Positions 7,447 to 16,579 are shown, numbered from the stretch's first letter. The stretch: DNA of 64,000 nucleotides from Tidjanibacter sp. (GCA_017936605.1 JAGBFH010000009.1:61999-125998), one strand, 5' to 3'. Notes: generated from the letters alone by a model not told the origin. Made by a program: numbers and translations.

Positions 7447-8304
7447 ATGCGCTACACTCCAGAAATACTCAAAGGTATCCACGCTCTGCTCTTCGAGATT
7501 ATCGAAGAGATTGAGCGCGTGTGCTGTATTCTTGGGGTGGAGTGCTTTGCCATAGGCGGCACGGCCATAGGCGTTCACTTCTGGCAGAACATACTGCCGT
7601 GGGATGACGATGTGGACTTCGGAATGTTGCGCGAGGACTACAACAAGTTTCTGCGTGAGGCCCCCGCTCTGCTGGGCGAGGAGTTTGAACTTCAGGAGTT
7701 TACGACCGACCCAAATACACCCTTCTACTGGGCCAAGGTGCGAAAGAAAAACACCCTCTTTTTAGAGGAGGGCGTGGAGTGGTTCGACATCTCCCACGGA
7801 TTCTTTGTGGACATCTTCCCCTTCGACCGCACCCCCAACGGCCGCCTTATGGAGCGCTTTCATAGGGCCGAGACGGCGTGGTTCATCAGCGCCTTCAGCC
7901 TCTGGCCCTATTGGCAGCAACGACGCGAAATTCCGCGCTCGAGGTCGCTCTACTACCGCAAGAGCCTTCTGAGTCGTGCTGTGCTCGGGGTGATGTATAG
8001 GCTTGTGAGCCGCAACTGGCTCTACCGGAAGATGAACAAGGAGATGGGGTGGTTCAACGGCAACGAGAAGTGCCACTGGGTGAATGTTGTGCGACTGGGC
8101 ATCGATAGGGCCGAGTACGACTCGGTGCGACACCCCGTAAGGCGCACTTTCGGCCCCCTGGAGGTGAATGTTCCGAGGGATTTGGAGGGCTACCTCCACC
8201 ACCACTACCCTGTGCTCATCAAGGATATACCCGAGGAGCAGAGGGTCAATCACGCCCCGCTGAAACTGTCGTTCGATGTGAAAAACGGAGAGATTTACCA
8301 GTAG
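7447..8304 (+). CDS. LicD family nucleotidyltransferase-fold protein
   Basis: The 285-residue product has the LicD hallmark: AIGGTAIGVHF (from about residue 35) followed by LPWDDDVDFGM, with the metal-binding acidic run DDDVD at 53-57. LicD proteins transfer phosphocholine or a related phospho-substituent to surface glycans in several bacteria. The actual substrate here is unknown. It is followed after a single base by a GT2 glycosyltransferase, so the two probably act on the same surface polysaccharide or glycolipid. No membrane segment was seen. Confidence 0.85.
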   Translation: MRYTPEILKGIHALLFEIIEEIERVCCILGVECFAIGGTAIGVHFWQNILPWDDDVDFGMLREDYNKFLREAPALLGEEFELQEFTTDPNTPFYWAKVRKKNTLFLEEGVEWFDISHGFFVDIFPFDRTPNGRLMERFHRAETAWFISAFSLWPYWQQRREIPRSRSLYYRKSLLSRAVLGVMYRLVSRNWLYRKMNKEMGWFNGNEKCHWVNVVRLGIDRAEYDSVRHPVRRTFGPLEVNVPRDLEGYLHHHYPVLIKDIPEEQRVNHAPLKLSFDVKNGEIYQ

Positions 8305-8305
8305 T

Positions 8306-9247
8306 ATGAAACCACTTTTTTCTGTCATAATTCCGCTCTACAATAAGGCCGCCGAGGTGGAGGCTACGGTGCGCTCGGTGCTTGCCCAAACCCTTCAGCC
8401 TCTGGAGATTGTGCTTGTCGATGACGGCTCCACGGATGAGAGCGCAGCGGTGGTAGAGCGCATAGGGAGCCCGCTTGTGAGGCTCATCCGACAGAAGAAC
8501 GCCGGCGAGTGTGCGGCCCGCAATAGGGCTATGGCCGAGGCGCGTGGCGACTACTTCGCCCTGGTGGATGCCGACGACTGCTGGAAGCCCGAATTTCTGG
8601 AGGAGGTGGCCTCACTGATTGAGGCTTGGCCCGAGTGCGGCATCTACTCTACGGCCTTCGAGGTCGTGAGCCCCACGGGAAGGGTGAGGGGCAACTGCCC
8701 AACCGCAAGGGGGCCCGTGGAGAACTTCTGGAGGGAGAGTATGACTCACTATGTGACCATCCCGTCGGCCACGGTGCTGCCGCGCAAGGTGGTCGAGGAG
8801 CTGGGCGGCTTCCCCGAGGGTATGAAGATGGGCGGTGACCAGTTTATGTGGATAAAGGTGGCGAGCCACTATGGGGTCTGCTTCTCGCCCCGCCCGCTAT
8901 GCGAATACTCAATGGTTGCCTCCAACCGTAGCAGCGCAATCTACACCCCCGAAAAGACCCCCTTTAGACTCGAAGACTTCTTTGAGCCCCCCTACCAGAG
9001 CCGCGAGGCGAACCCCTGGAGGGCAGAGTTCGTGGCCAAGTGTGCCATAGGTAAGGCCTTGACACTCACCGCCAAGGGCGACGAGGAGTTCGGCCGCAGG
9101 GTGGTTCGCAACTTCGGATACACACAGCACTACCGCAGGGGCCTCACAAAGCTCCGCCTGCTGCTCCTTCTGCCCCGCTGCTTGCGTGGCAGAGTACACG
9201 CCTTCTACAATCGTATGGCTTGGCGTCTGGCCCACAAAGGCCTCTAA
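8306..9247 (+). CDS. Family 2 glycosyltransferase
   Basis: The 313-residue GT-A enzyme has an N-terminal SVIIPLYNKAAEVEATVRSV, the nucleotide-binding VDDGSTDES (DDGS at 39-42), NAGECAARN and the metal-binding DADD at 88-91. These are the standard inverting GT2 elements. The C-terminal third carries basic and hydrophobic patches (LRLLLLLPRCLRG) that may touch the membrane. It is translationally linked to the LicD-like gene just upstream. Donor and acceptor sugars cannot be inferred. The stop is followed within a few bases by two tandem cruciform elements. Confidence 0.9.
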   Translation: MKPLFSVIIPLYNKAAEVEATVRSVLAQTLQPLEIVLVDDGSTDESAAVVERIGSPLVRLIRQKNAGECAARNRAMAEARGDYFALVDADDCWKPEFLEEVASLIEAWPECGIYSTAFEVVSPTGRVRGNCPTARGPVENFWRESMTHYVTIPSATVLPRKVVEELGGFPEGMKMGGDQFMWIKVASHYGVCFSPRPLCEYSMVASNRSSAIYTPEKTPFRLEDFFEPPYQSREANPWRAEFVAKCAIGKALTLTAKGDEEFGRRVVRNFGYTQHYRRGLTKLRLLLLLPRCLRGRVHAFYNRMAWRLAHKGL

Positions 9248-9248
9248 A

Positions 9249-9342
9249 AGCGCGCCTTGTTGGTGAATTTTTCACCAACTGCAACGGGCAAGACCCTCAT
9301 TTACCACAGTAAGCTGCGGCCCTTGCCCATCTTGTTGGCAAA
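9249..9342 (+). repeat. Cruciform 3'-end element, copy 2
   Basis: It begins AAGCGCGCCTTGTTGGTG directly after the GT2 stop. Inner arms are GGGCAAG and CTTGCCC around TTTAC..GTAAG. Confidence 0.75.
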
Positions 9343-9445
9343 AGCGCGCCTTGTTGGTGAATTTTTCACCAACTTCAACGGGCGAGATCCTCACTTACCT
9401 CAAGTAAGTTGCGGACCTCGCCCATCTTGTTGGCAAAAAATTCCC
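9343..9445 (+). repeat. Cruciform 3'-end element, copy 3
   Basis: Tandem, slightly diverged copy of the preceding element, with arms GGGCGAG and CTCGCCC around CTTACCTCAAGTAAG. Confidence 0.75.
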
Positions 9446-9692
9446 TCAACAAATCGCACTTTTATCTTTCAGAGGGCGGTTGAGCGGTTGGGCGGTCTGG
9501 AGAATTACCAAATAATAAAAGCGTTACTCTGACGCAAAAATTCCCTCAACAAATCGCACTTTTATTTTTCAGAGGGCGGTTGAGTGGTTGGGCGGTCGGG
9601 CGGTCGGTAAAACCACCCCAATAGAGGATAATTACCAAATAATAAAAGCGTCACTCTGACGCAAAAATTCCCTCAGCAAATCGCACTTTTAA
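9436..9692 (+). repeat. Tandem repeat of 99- and 128-bp units
   Basis: Each unit begins AAAAATTCCCTCAACAAATC, continues GCACTTTTAT, then GAGGGCGGTTGAG and TTACCAAATAATAAAAGCG, and ends CTCTGACGC. Units run 9436-9534 and 9535-9662, with a partial third. The second contains an extra GGGCGGTC-type expansion. Confidence 0.8.
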
Positions 9693-9756
9693 TGTGTTTA
9701 GTGATACACCCAAATAATAATTTTCAATTTTCAACTCTCAACTCTCAACTTTTTAT

Positions 9757-9764
9757 TATCTTTG
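9757..9764 (+). promoter_or_regulatory. -7 element (TATCTTTG) of sulP
   Basis: Perfect TAnnTTTG match about 73 bp upstream of the chosen ATG. Confidence 0.6.
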
Positions 9765-9836
9765 CGCCCAACTTAAGATTATGTATTTGTGGCGACAGGG
9801 TGTCGCTATGTGGTTATAACTCAAACTTTTATTTCT

Positions 9837-11555
9837 ATGGGAATGACTGGTAAAAAACAGCAAAGGGCTCGTTTTAATGTCGACTTCCAGCCCCGACTCT
9901 TCTCTACACTCAAGGGCTACAACAAAGAGAAATTCTCCAAAGACCTGATGGCAGGTATCATCGTTGGTATCGTGGCCATTCCTCTGGCAATCGCTTTCGG
10001 TATCGCTTCGGGCGTTGGCCCCACCGAGGGTCTTGTGACCGCCATCTTGGCCGGTTTCATCATCTCGGCTCTGGGCGGCACAAAGGTGCAGATTGGCGGC
10101 CCCACAGGTGCCTTCATCGTCATCGTCTATGGCATCATTCAGCAGTTCGGTCTGGCGGGCTTGGCCATTGCTACCGTTATGGCGGGTGTTATGATGGTGC
10201 TGATGGGCGTCTTCAAGCTCGGAACAATCATCAAGTTTATGCCCTATCCCATCATCGTGGGCTTCACGGGTGGTATCGCCATCACCATCTTCTCGACCCA
10301 GATGAACGACCTCTTCGGAATGGGCATCGCGGATGTGCCTGCCAACTTCATCGATAAGTGGGCTTGCTACTTCGCCAACCTCGATAAGGTCAATTTCTGG
10401 GCGCTGGGCGTGGGCCTGCTGAGCATTGTGATTATCGCCATTACCCCCAAGTTTTCCAAGAAAATCCCCGGCTCGCTGCTCGCCATTGTCGTTATGACTC
10501 TGGCCTGCTGGCTGCTCAAGAAATATACCGACATCGCTGGTGTTGAATCCATTAAGACCATCGGCGACCTCTATGAGTTGCCCCACGGTCTGCCCCAGTT
10601 CCGCCTGCCCGCTCTGGCCGAGGGTGAAACCTTCTTCTCGACCGTTCAGGCCGTACTGCCCGCAGCCTTCACTATCGCTATGCTGGGTGCCATTGAGAGC
10701 CTCCTCTCGGCTATGGTAGCCGACGGTGTGGTGGGCGACCGCCACAACTCCAACACGGAGCTCATCGCCAATGGCGTGGCCAATATGGTAGTGCCCTTCT
10801 TCGGCGGTATCCCCGCAACGGGTGCTATCGCCCGTACGATGGCCAACATCAACAATGGCGGCCGCACCCCTGTGGCAGGTATTGTTCACACCCTCGTACT
10901 GCTCCTCGTGCTGCTCTTCCTGGGCGGTCTGGTGAGCCTCATCCCTATGCCTTGCCTTGCGGGTGTGCTGATTGTCGTTTCGTATAATATGAGCGGCTGG
11001 AGGACCATCCGTTCGATGTGCCGCCAGTCAAGGGGCGATATTGCTGTCCTCTTCCTCACCCTCCTGCTGACCGTCATCTTCGATCTGACGATTGCTATCG
11101 AGGTGGGCCTCATTCTGGCCGTTGTGCTCTTCATCAAACGAGTTATGGAGAGTGTCAATATCTCGGTTGTCGAGAAGGAGATGTCGCTCCACAATGACGG
11201 CGAGAGCGACGAAAGACTGGTGATTCCCTCAAATACCGAGGTCTACGAGATTGAAGGTCCCTTCTTCTTCGGTGTGGCCAACAAGTTCGAGGAGTTGCAG
11301 CGCAATAGGGTGAGCAAACCCATCCGTATTATCCGTATGCGTAGGGTAAACTTCATTGACGCTACGGGTATCCACAACCTCGAAATCTTCATCGACTCGG
11401 CCCTCAAGGAGCGCCAGACCATCATCCTCTCGGGCGTCAATCCCGAGGTTAGGGAGGCTCTCGAGCAGTCGGGCATCGTCGATAAGGTCGGCCGCGACAA
11501 TGTGCTGGACCACATCCAGAAGGCCCTTGCTCGCGCCGAGCAGCTAAACGCATAG
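9837..11555 (+). CDS. SulP family anion transporter with STAS domain
   Basis: The 572-residue membrane protein begins at MGMTGKK; a second ATG two codons later is equally possible. The N-terminal part has about 11-12 hydrophobic segments with SulP motifs (GIVAIPLAIAFGIASG, GPTGAFIVIV, GGIPATGAIARTMANI). The last ~120 residues form a STAS domain ending in VNFIDATGIHNLE and GVNPEVREALEQSG. SulP proteins move sulfate, bicarbonate or dicarboxylates. No fused carbonic anhydrase is present, and the substrate cannot be read. It has its own promoter and a strong palindromic 3' element. Confidence 0.92.
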   Translation: MGMTGKKQQRARFNVDFQPRLFSTLKGYNKEKFSKDLMAGIIVGIVAIPLAIAFGIASGVGPTEGLVTAILAGFIISALGGTKVQIGGPTGAFIVIVYGIIQQFGLAGLAIATVMAGVMMVLMGVFKLGTIIKFMPYPIIVGFTGGIAITIFSTQMNDLFGMGIADVPANFIDKWACYFANLDKVNFWALGVGLLSIVIIAITPKFSKKIPGSLLAIVVMTLACWLLKKYTDIAGVESIKTIGDLYELPHGLPQFRLPALAEGETFFSTVQAVLPAAFTIAMLGAIESLLSAMVADGVVGDRHNSNTELIANGVANMVVPFFGGIPATGAIARTMANINNGGRTPVAGIVHTLVLLLVLLFLGGLVSLIPMPCLAGVLIVVSYNMSGWRTIRSMCRQSRGDIAVLFLTLLLTVIFDLTIAIEVGLILAVVLFIKRVMESVNISVVEKEMSLHNDGESDERLVIPSNTEVYEIEGPFFFGVANKFEELQRNRVSKPIRIIRMRRVNFIDATGIHNLEIFIDSALKERQTIILSGVNPEVREALEQSGIVDKVGRDNVLDHIQKALARAEQLNA

Positions 11556-11584
11556 TGCCGAGCAACTAAGGCGCTACTTTCAAT

Positions 11585-11629
11585 GAGCGAGCCCGCAACC
11601 TACGCTTCAAGTAGGCTGCGGGCTCGCTC
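11585..11629 (+). terminator. Cruciform 3'-end element, copy 4 (short form)
   Basis: 19-base arms GAGCGAGCCCGCAACCTAC and GTAGGCTGCGGGCTCGCTC (one mismatched pair) start 30 bp after the sulP stop and end in TTT. Confidence 0.75.
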
Positions 11630-11808
11630 TTTGTCGGTCGCCCGACGACTGACGACAGAGAACGGAAAACTGAAAACTGAAAACGGACAATTGAAAATGG
11701 ACAATGGAGAGTTTCCCTGAACTCCATAAAGGTCTTTAAGGTCTTTAAGGTCTTTAGGGTCCTTTTAGCCTTTTAGCCTTTTAGCCCTTTTGGCCCTTTT
11801 GGCCCTTC

Positions 11809-11857
11809 CCCTCCCCTAAGTTAGGGGAGGGTGCCCTTTAGGGCGGGAGAGGTCTGT
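11809..11857 (+). repeat. Double-hairpin dispersed repeat, copy 2
   Basis: Palindrome CTCCCCTAAGTTAGGGGAG, then GCCCTTTAGGGC and GGGAGAGGTCTGT. Confidence 0.8.
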
Positions 11858-11936
11858 ATTCAGTTCTCAGTTCTCAGTTTTCCGTTTTCAATTTTCAATT
11901 GTCAATTTTCAATTGTCAATTGTCAATTGTCAATTG

Positions 11937-13184
11937 TCAATTCCCCATAAGGTAGTCTGCCACAGCCTGATAGGCGGGTAGGGAGAGGTAGTCGTTGAGG
12001 GTGTTGGAGGCGTTGGGGTTGGAGGCCACGCGCACTATGACCATCTCGGCCGTGGGGTCTATGTAGATGGCCTGGCCGTGTACCCCTCGCGCCATATAGG
12101 CACCGTTGGGGTTGTTCGTTACCCACCACATATTGCGGTAGCACCACCCCTTGAGGTTGCCACTGCCGTAGCTCGAGGCCGCAAATGGAGCCTTGTCGCC
12201 ACCGAAGCGTATATCATCAATCGCCTCGCGAGGGATTATCTGCTCGCCGCGCCATCGGCCGCCCGAGAGCATCATCTGCCCAAAACGGGCCAAGTCGCGA
12301 ACGGTGGCATTGAGCCCTCCGCCGGCAAAGGCGGTGCCGGTGGCATCTACCTGATAGTAGGCGTCTTGCTCCATACCCATACGACTCCAGACCCTCTGTG
12401 TGAGCTGCTCGGCAATGGGGGCGCCACCCACTCGCTCGACAATCCATCCGAGAACATCGGAATTTACTGTGCGATAGCCGAATTGCTGGCCGTGGGTGCC
12501 GCTCTTGCGAATGGTTGCGAGATAGTCGTGATAGCCCTGTGGAGTGCCTTCGGGGTGGGGGAGCATAGCGTTGCCCGCGGTCGAGAAACTCCACACCTCG
12601 GCATTCGGGTCGGTGTAGTCCTCGGAGTAGACTATGGCGGTGGTCATATCCATCACCTGCCTCACCGTAGCGTCGCCAAAACCGCTCTCGGCGAGCTCGG
12701 GCAGATAGTGTGCCACGGTCTGCGAGGGGTCCAAAAGCCCCTCGGCCACCAGTGCGGCGGCGAGTGTTCCGGTGAAGGATTTGGTGACACTCATCACAGC
12801 GTGGAGGTTGCTGCCGTTCATCCCATCGAAGTAGCGCTCATAGACGACCTTGCCGCGATGGAGAATGATGATTCCGTCAACGAAGTTGCGCGAGAGTCCC
12901 TCGCGGAAAGTTATGGGCTCGGTGTGGCCGAGGGGTACGAACTCCAGCGCGTCAATCCGCTCTTCGTCAAGACGATAGCGAAACGAATGGAGCCGCACCT
13001 CGTTGCCACGCGGAACATTTGTCGTGGGCATAAACTCCCTCATATGCAGAACACTGTAGGGGAGGTTTTCGGGCGTGAAGAAACTGCCGTCGGCGGCCGA
13101 GCCGCGGTGCTCTTGGGCGGAGAGTGTTGGAGTGAGTGCCATAGTAGCAAGGATTGCTAATAGATAGTTTTTTTTGACTTTCAT
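11937..13184 (-). CDS. Secreted serine hydrolase of the beta-lactamase/penicillin-binding class C fold
   Basis: The 415-residue product from MKVKKNY has a signal peptide cleaved near TLSAQ. The nucleophile motif is SVTK in VMSVTKSFTGTL, with the Ser-x-x-Lys pair and a later YRTVNSDVLGW that occupies the YxN position. A C-terminal HGQAIYIDP stretch fits the third motif of this fold. Family members include esterases, D-aminopeptidases and 6-aminohexanoate-dimer hydrolases, and true beta-lactamase activity is not implied. The stop codon falls inside a CAATTGT tandem array (read on the minus strand as AATTGAC). Confidence 0.85.
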   Translation of the reverse strand: MKVKKNYLLAILATMALTPTLSAQEHRGSAADGSFFTPENLPYSVLHMREFMPTTNVPRGNEVRLHSFRYRLDEERIDALEFVPLGHTEPITFREGLSRNFVDGIIILHRGKVVYERYFDGMNGSNLHAVMSVTKSFTGTLAAALVAEGLLDPSQTVAHYLPELAESGFGDATVRQVMDMTTAIVYSEDYTDPNAEVWSFSTAGNAMLPHPEGTPQGYHDYLATIRKSGTHGQQFGYRTVNSDVLGWIVERVGGAPIAEQLTQRVWSRMGMEQDAYYQVDATGTAFAGGGLNATVRDLARFGQMMLSGGRWRGEQIIPREAIDDIRFGGDKAPFAASSYGSGNLKGWCYRNMWWVTNNPNGAYMARGVHGQAIYIDPTAEMVIVRVASNPNASNTLNDYLSLPAYQAVADYLMGN

Positions 13185-13329
13185 AGTGTTTTTATGTATG
13201 TTGTTGGTTGAAGTGTTGTAGGGAGCCTTTGCTCTTCGTGTACAACGCTTTCTGGACCCAAAATAGTGCATCGAGGGGTAAAAATGGTGTTTTTAGTGTG
13301 GCCGTTGTAGTGAATCACAAAAAAATGTA

Positions 13330-13337
13330 TATTTTTG
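13330..13337 (+). promoter_or_regulatory. -7 element (TATTTTTG) of dsbD
   Basis: TAnnTTTG match about 55 bp before the dsbD ATG. Confidence 0.5.
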
Positions 13338-13391
13338 TGGGTTGAAAATATGTAGCAAACAAATTAACCTAAAATCAATATCAATTTTTTT

Positions 13392-15353
13392 ATGAAGTTT
13401 ATCAAAGTTTTGTTGGTGAGCGTTTTTGCGCTCTTCTCGACAACCCTCTTCGCACAGCAGACCGGCACCCAGTGGAGTGCAGAGGTCGAGAACCTCGGCG
13501 AGGGTTACTACAACATCAATGTGACCGCACAGGTTCCCGAGGGTCTGCACATCTACGCTATGGGTGAGCTCGGTGGCTTCAACCCCACCACCATCACCTT
13601 TGAGTCGGAGAAAATCACCCTCGACGGTGAGATTACCTCTTCGAAGGAGGCTCACCAGTACTACGACGAGGTGTTTATGATGAATATGGCCGACTTCGAG
13701 GGCGAGGTTACCTTCACACAGAAGGTTGCAGCTCACAAGAAGAATGCCAAAGTGGCTATCGCCATCGAGTGGCAGGAGTGCAGCGACCAGAACTGCTTTA
13801 TGGGCGAGGCCGACCTGGAGGTGAAACTCGGCAAGGAGGTGGCTGCCGCTTCGGAGGCTACGGTTGCTCCCGCAAGCGAGTCAGATGCTTCGTCGGGCAA
13901 CTTCTGGGCAATGATTATCGAGGCCATCATCTGGGGCTTTGCAGCACTGCTCACCCCCTGTGTGTTCCCTATGATTCCTATGACCGTGTCGTTCTTTATG
14001 AAGGGCTCGGAGAATAAGGCTCGCTCGAAGTTCCGCGCAGCAATGTATGGTGTCTTCATCGTGGCACTCTACACCCTGCCTATCGCCGCTCTGATTATCA
14101 TCACTCGCGTGGTGGGTGGCGACGCTGTGACGGCCGATATCTTCAACTGGCTGGCAACACACTGGCTCCCCAACATCATCTTCTTCATTGTCTTTATGGT
14201 CTTTGCGGCATCGTTCTTTGGTGCTTTCGAGATTGTACTTCCCTCGAAACTCGTTAATAAGAGTGACGAGAATGTCGACAAGCGTAAAGGTCTGGGCGGT
14301 GTCTTCTTCCTGGCTCTTACCCTCGTGCTCGTATCCTTCTCCTGCACCGGCCCTATTGTAGGCTCCGTGCTCATCAAGGCTACCCAGGGTGAGGTTTGGA
14401 CCCCCATCTTCGCAATGCTGGCCTTCTCGCTGGCCTTCTCGATTCCCTTCGTACTCTGCGCCCTCTTCCCCGGCCTGCTGAACAAGATGCCCAAGAGCGG
14501 TGGCTGGCTCAACTCGGTGAAGGTTGTGCTCGGTTTCGTGGAGATTGCACTGGGTCTGAAGTTCCTCTCGACCGCCGACCAGGTTTACCACTGGGGTCTG
14601 TTGGATAGGGAGATCTATCTGGCCATCTGGATTGTATGCTTCACCCTGCTCGGTTTCTACCTGCTCGGTAAGCTCAAATTCAAACACGACTCGGAGGTTA
14701 AGTATGTTTCGACCTTCCGCCTGTTTGCCGCAATCGGCGTATTCGCCTTTGTGGTATATATGATTCCCGGTATGTGGGGTGCGCCTCTGAAGGGCCTCTC
14801 GGGCTACCTGCCCCCCCTGCAGAGCCAGGACTTCGTTATCGGTAGCGGCTCGGTAGCATCGGCAGAGAGCGGTGCAGAGCAGAGCGACCTCGGCACTGTT
14901 AAGTATGGCGACTTCTTGGAGCTTCCCCTTGGCCTCGAGGGCTTCTTCGACCTCGAGGAGGCTAAGGCCTACGCTGCAAAGGTTGGCAAGCCCATCTTCC
15001 TCGACTTCACCGGTCACGGCTGTGTGAACTGCCGCGAGATGGAGAATAGGGTGTGGAGCGACCCCAGCATCAAGAGCCGTCTGGAGAACGACTTTGTGAT
15101 TTGCGCCCTCTATGTAGACGACAAGACCCGTCTGCCCGAGGAGGAGTGGGTGGTTGCTTCCAATGGCAAGACCCTCAAAACTCTGGGTAAAATCAACTCC
15201 GCATTTGCGCTTGAGGCCTTTGGTGCCAACGCACAGCCCCACTATGTAATCCTCGATGCCGAGGGTAACCAGATGGGTGACGCTCGTGGCTACGACCTCG
15301 ATGTTGCAGAGTTTGCTGCTTGGATGGATGCCGGCAAGGCCCTCCTGAAATAG
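13392..15353 (+). CDS. dsbD: Thiol:disulfide interchange protein DsbD-like
   Basis: The 653-residue membrane protein carries reductant from cytosolic thioredoxin to the periplasm. It has a signal peptide (to about LFAQ, residue 22), an N-terminal beta domain with the redox pair CSDQNC near 137-142, a central membrane domain with TPCVFPMIPMT and SCTGPIVGS carrying the two transmembrane cysteines, and a C-terminal thioredoxin-like domain with GHGCVNCREME. All three cysteine pairs are present. It is likely to work with TrxB and thioredoxin. A near-perfect terminator follows. Confidence 0.93.
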   Translation: MKFIKVLLVSVFALFSTTLFAQQTGTQWSAEVENLGEGYYNINVTAQVPEGLHIYAMGELGGFNPTTITFESEKITLDGEITSSKEAHQYYDEVFMMNMADFEGEVTFTQKVAAHKKNAKVAIAIEWQECSDQNCFMGEADLEVKLGKEVAAASEATVAPASESDASSGNFWAMIIEAIIWGFAALLTPCVFPMIPMTVSFFMKGSENKARSKFRAAMYGVFIVALYTLPIAALIIITRVVGGDAVTADIFNWLATHWLPNIIFFIVFMVFAASFFGAFEIVLPSKLVNKSDENVDKRKGLGGVFFLALTLVLVSFSCTGPIVGSVLIKATQGEVWTPIFAMLAFSLAFSIPFVLCALFPGLLNKMPKSGGWLNSVKVVLGFVEIALGLKFLSTADQVYHWGLLDREIYLAIWIVCFTLLGFYLLGKLKFKHDSEVKYVSTFRLFAAIGVFAFVVYMIPGMWGAPLKGLSGYLPPLQSQDFVIGSGSVASAESGAEQSDLGTVKYGDFLELPLGLEGFFDLEEAKAYAAKVGKPIFLDFTGHGCVNCREMENRVWSDPSIKSRLENDFVICALYVDDKTRLPEEEWVVASNGKTLKTLGKINSAFALEAFGANAQPHYVILDAEGNQMGDARGYDLDVAEFAAWMDAGKALLK

Positions 15354-15370
15354 GCAAGCATACAGCATAA

Positions 15371-15420
15371 ACCAAAACTCCCGGGTTACATTTTTGTAAC
15401 CCGGGAGTTTTGGTTTTTGT
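15371..15420 (+). terminator. Terminator of dsbD (GGGTTAC-type, 20-bp arms)
   Basis: Perfect 20-base arms (15371-15390 and 15395-15414) with a TTTT loop, followed by T-rich sequence. The core CCGGGTTAC/GTAACCCGG is shared with other stem-loops in the window. Confidence 0.9.
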
Positions 15421-15461
15421 CGACCGACGACCGACAACCGTCGACCGACCTCAGTCCTTAA

Positions 15462-15492
15462 GGTCCCTAAGGTCTTTAAGGTCCTTAAGGCT
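15462..15492. repeat. 9-bp AAGGTCCTT-type array
   Basis: About three units of AAGGTCTTT/AAGGTCCTT in the gap between the convergent dsbD and nikMN genes. Confidence 0.7.
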
Positions 15493-15527
15493 CAAAAAGT
15501 ATTTTTCAATTGTCCATTGTCAATTTT

Positions 15528-15610
15528 CGCAAATGCGAGTAAGCGAGAGCAGAGGGCACATCTGCACTCTGCCGAGCGGGAGCATTTTAGACAAAACTTC
15601 AGTTTTGTCA
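15528..15610 (+). repeat. 85-bp dispersed repeat, copy A
   Basis: It runs from CGCAAATGCGAGTAAGCGAG through AGCATTTTAGACAAAACTTC to AGTTTTGTCAA. A diverged inverted copy lies at 63510-63594. The end contains an ACAAAACT/AGTTTTGT stem and overlaps the stop codon of nikMN. Confidence 0.75.
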
Positions 15611-16579
15611 ATTTTCAACTTTCTTGGGCTGTGGTGTGCCCAGGCCAAAGATAATCCAAGTGAAGAGTAGGATGGCGGCGGTGGCTATGAGGCCCGTGAA
15701 GGTGCCCTCATAGTCGGGGGCGAGAGCCATCTGTTGCTGAAGGGCCTCGGTGGCAAGTTGCATCCCACTGGCAGCTTCCAATGCGCCCCCCGAGAGGGTC
15801 TGCGAGATGGACCACTCGAGGCCGTCGGGGAGCCCTGAGGCCACGAGCGAGAAGAGGCCGCCAATGATGAGCGAGGCCAGAGCAAAGCGTGTGGTGACCC
15901 TCTGGAAGTTTATGCGCAGGGGCTTGCAGCGAGAGCGGAGTGCGTCAAGGAGAGCGGGCTCGCGCTTTGCGATGAGCATCAGCACCAGACCCGTGGCGAG
16001 GCCCTCAATGGCCCCAATGGCCAGGTGGATGGGGAGCATATAGCCCATAAACTCCGCCGCGGGGAGGGCCGAGATGCCCGATGCGGTACTCTCTGCCACA
16101 ACGGCCGCAGCACCAAGCGTGACGGCTACCGTGCCCGACAAGAGTCCTGCCAAAACGGTGCGCAGGGGCGAACTTCCCGCCCTAACGATGGGCCTAAACA
16201 GGAGCGGATAGACCACCAGTGCACCGATGGCCGCCATATTGACAATGTTCCAGCCGAGGGCCATAATGCCGCCGTCGGCAAAGAGGAGTGTCTGGAGTGC
16301 GAGCACCCCCGAGAGGGTCACAAAGCCGAGCCACGGACCCAGCAGGGCGGCAAGCAGTACGCCTCCCACAAGGTGGCCGCTACAACCAATGGTGGCGAGC
16401 GGAAAGTTGAACATCTGGGCGGCGAAGATGAAGGCCCCCATCACCCCTGCGAGTGCGAGCTCCTTGCGCGAGTGCTGCTCCCTGCGAGTCTTGACCACGC
16501 CAACCACCACGAGCGTTGTGGCGATGACCCCACCGAGGATGGCAGCCTCGGGTGAGATTAGATGATTAGAAATGTGCAT
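15608..16579 (-). CDS. nikM: Nickel (or cobalt) ECF-type uptake protein, NikM with fused PDGLE (NikN-like) domain
   Basis: The 323-residue membrane protein begins MHIS, where Met1 and His2 are the metal-binding N terminus of the CbiM/NikM family. IGCSGHLVGGVLLAALLGPW contains the second conserved histidine. The C-terminal third carries ASGLPDGLEWS, the PDGLE signature of the NikN-like partner, and a last transmembrane helix, so the two S-component subunits are fused. It is the last gene of the urease operon, which argues for nickel. No ATPase (NikO) or T component (NikQ) lies nearby. It may share those encoded elsewhere or work alone. Confidence 0.88.
   Translation of the reverse strand: MHISNHLISPEAAILGGVIATTLVVVGVVKTRREQHSRKELALAGVMGAFIFAAQMFNFPLATIGCSGHLVGGVLLAALLGPWLGFVTLSGVLALQTLLFADGGIMALGWNIVNMAAIGALVVYPLLFRPIVRAGSSPLRTVLAGLLSGTVAVTLGAAAVVAESTASGISALPAAEFMGYMLPIHLAIGAIEGLATGLVLMLIAKREPALLDALRSRCKPLRINFQRVTTRFALASLIIGGLFSLVASGLPDGLEWSISQTLSGGALEAASGMQLATEALQQQMALAPDYEGTFTGLIATAAILLFTWIIFGLGTPQPKKVEN

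Larger units (their letters stand above)
9248..9836. other. Gene-free region of tandem repeats before sulP
   Basis: It contains two adjacent cruciform elements, then about 2.3 copies of a 99- to 128-bp unit, then AT-rich 7-bp repeats and the sulP promoter. No protein-like frame was found. Confidence 0.7.
11556..11936. other. Repeat-filled gap between convergent genes
   Basis: It contains the sulP terminator-like palindrome, ACTGAAA-type heptamers, a 9-bp AAGGTCTTT array (about 11720-11763), a GGCCCTTTT run, a double-hairpin repeat, and a CAATTGT array that runs into the stop codon of the minus-strand gene. No gene was seen. Confidence 0.7.

Noticed and set aside
9436..9692. Possible CRISPR array
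   Set aside because: The units are long, contiguous and lack unique spacers; no cas gene is present. The 9-bp arrays likewise have no spacers.
13881..15437. 518-codon minus-strand open frame over dsbD
   Set aside because: Antisense shadow of an intact DsbD with all cysteine motifs.
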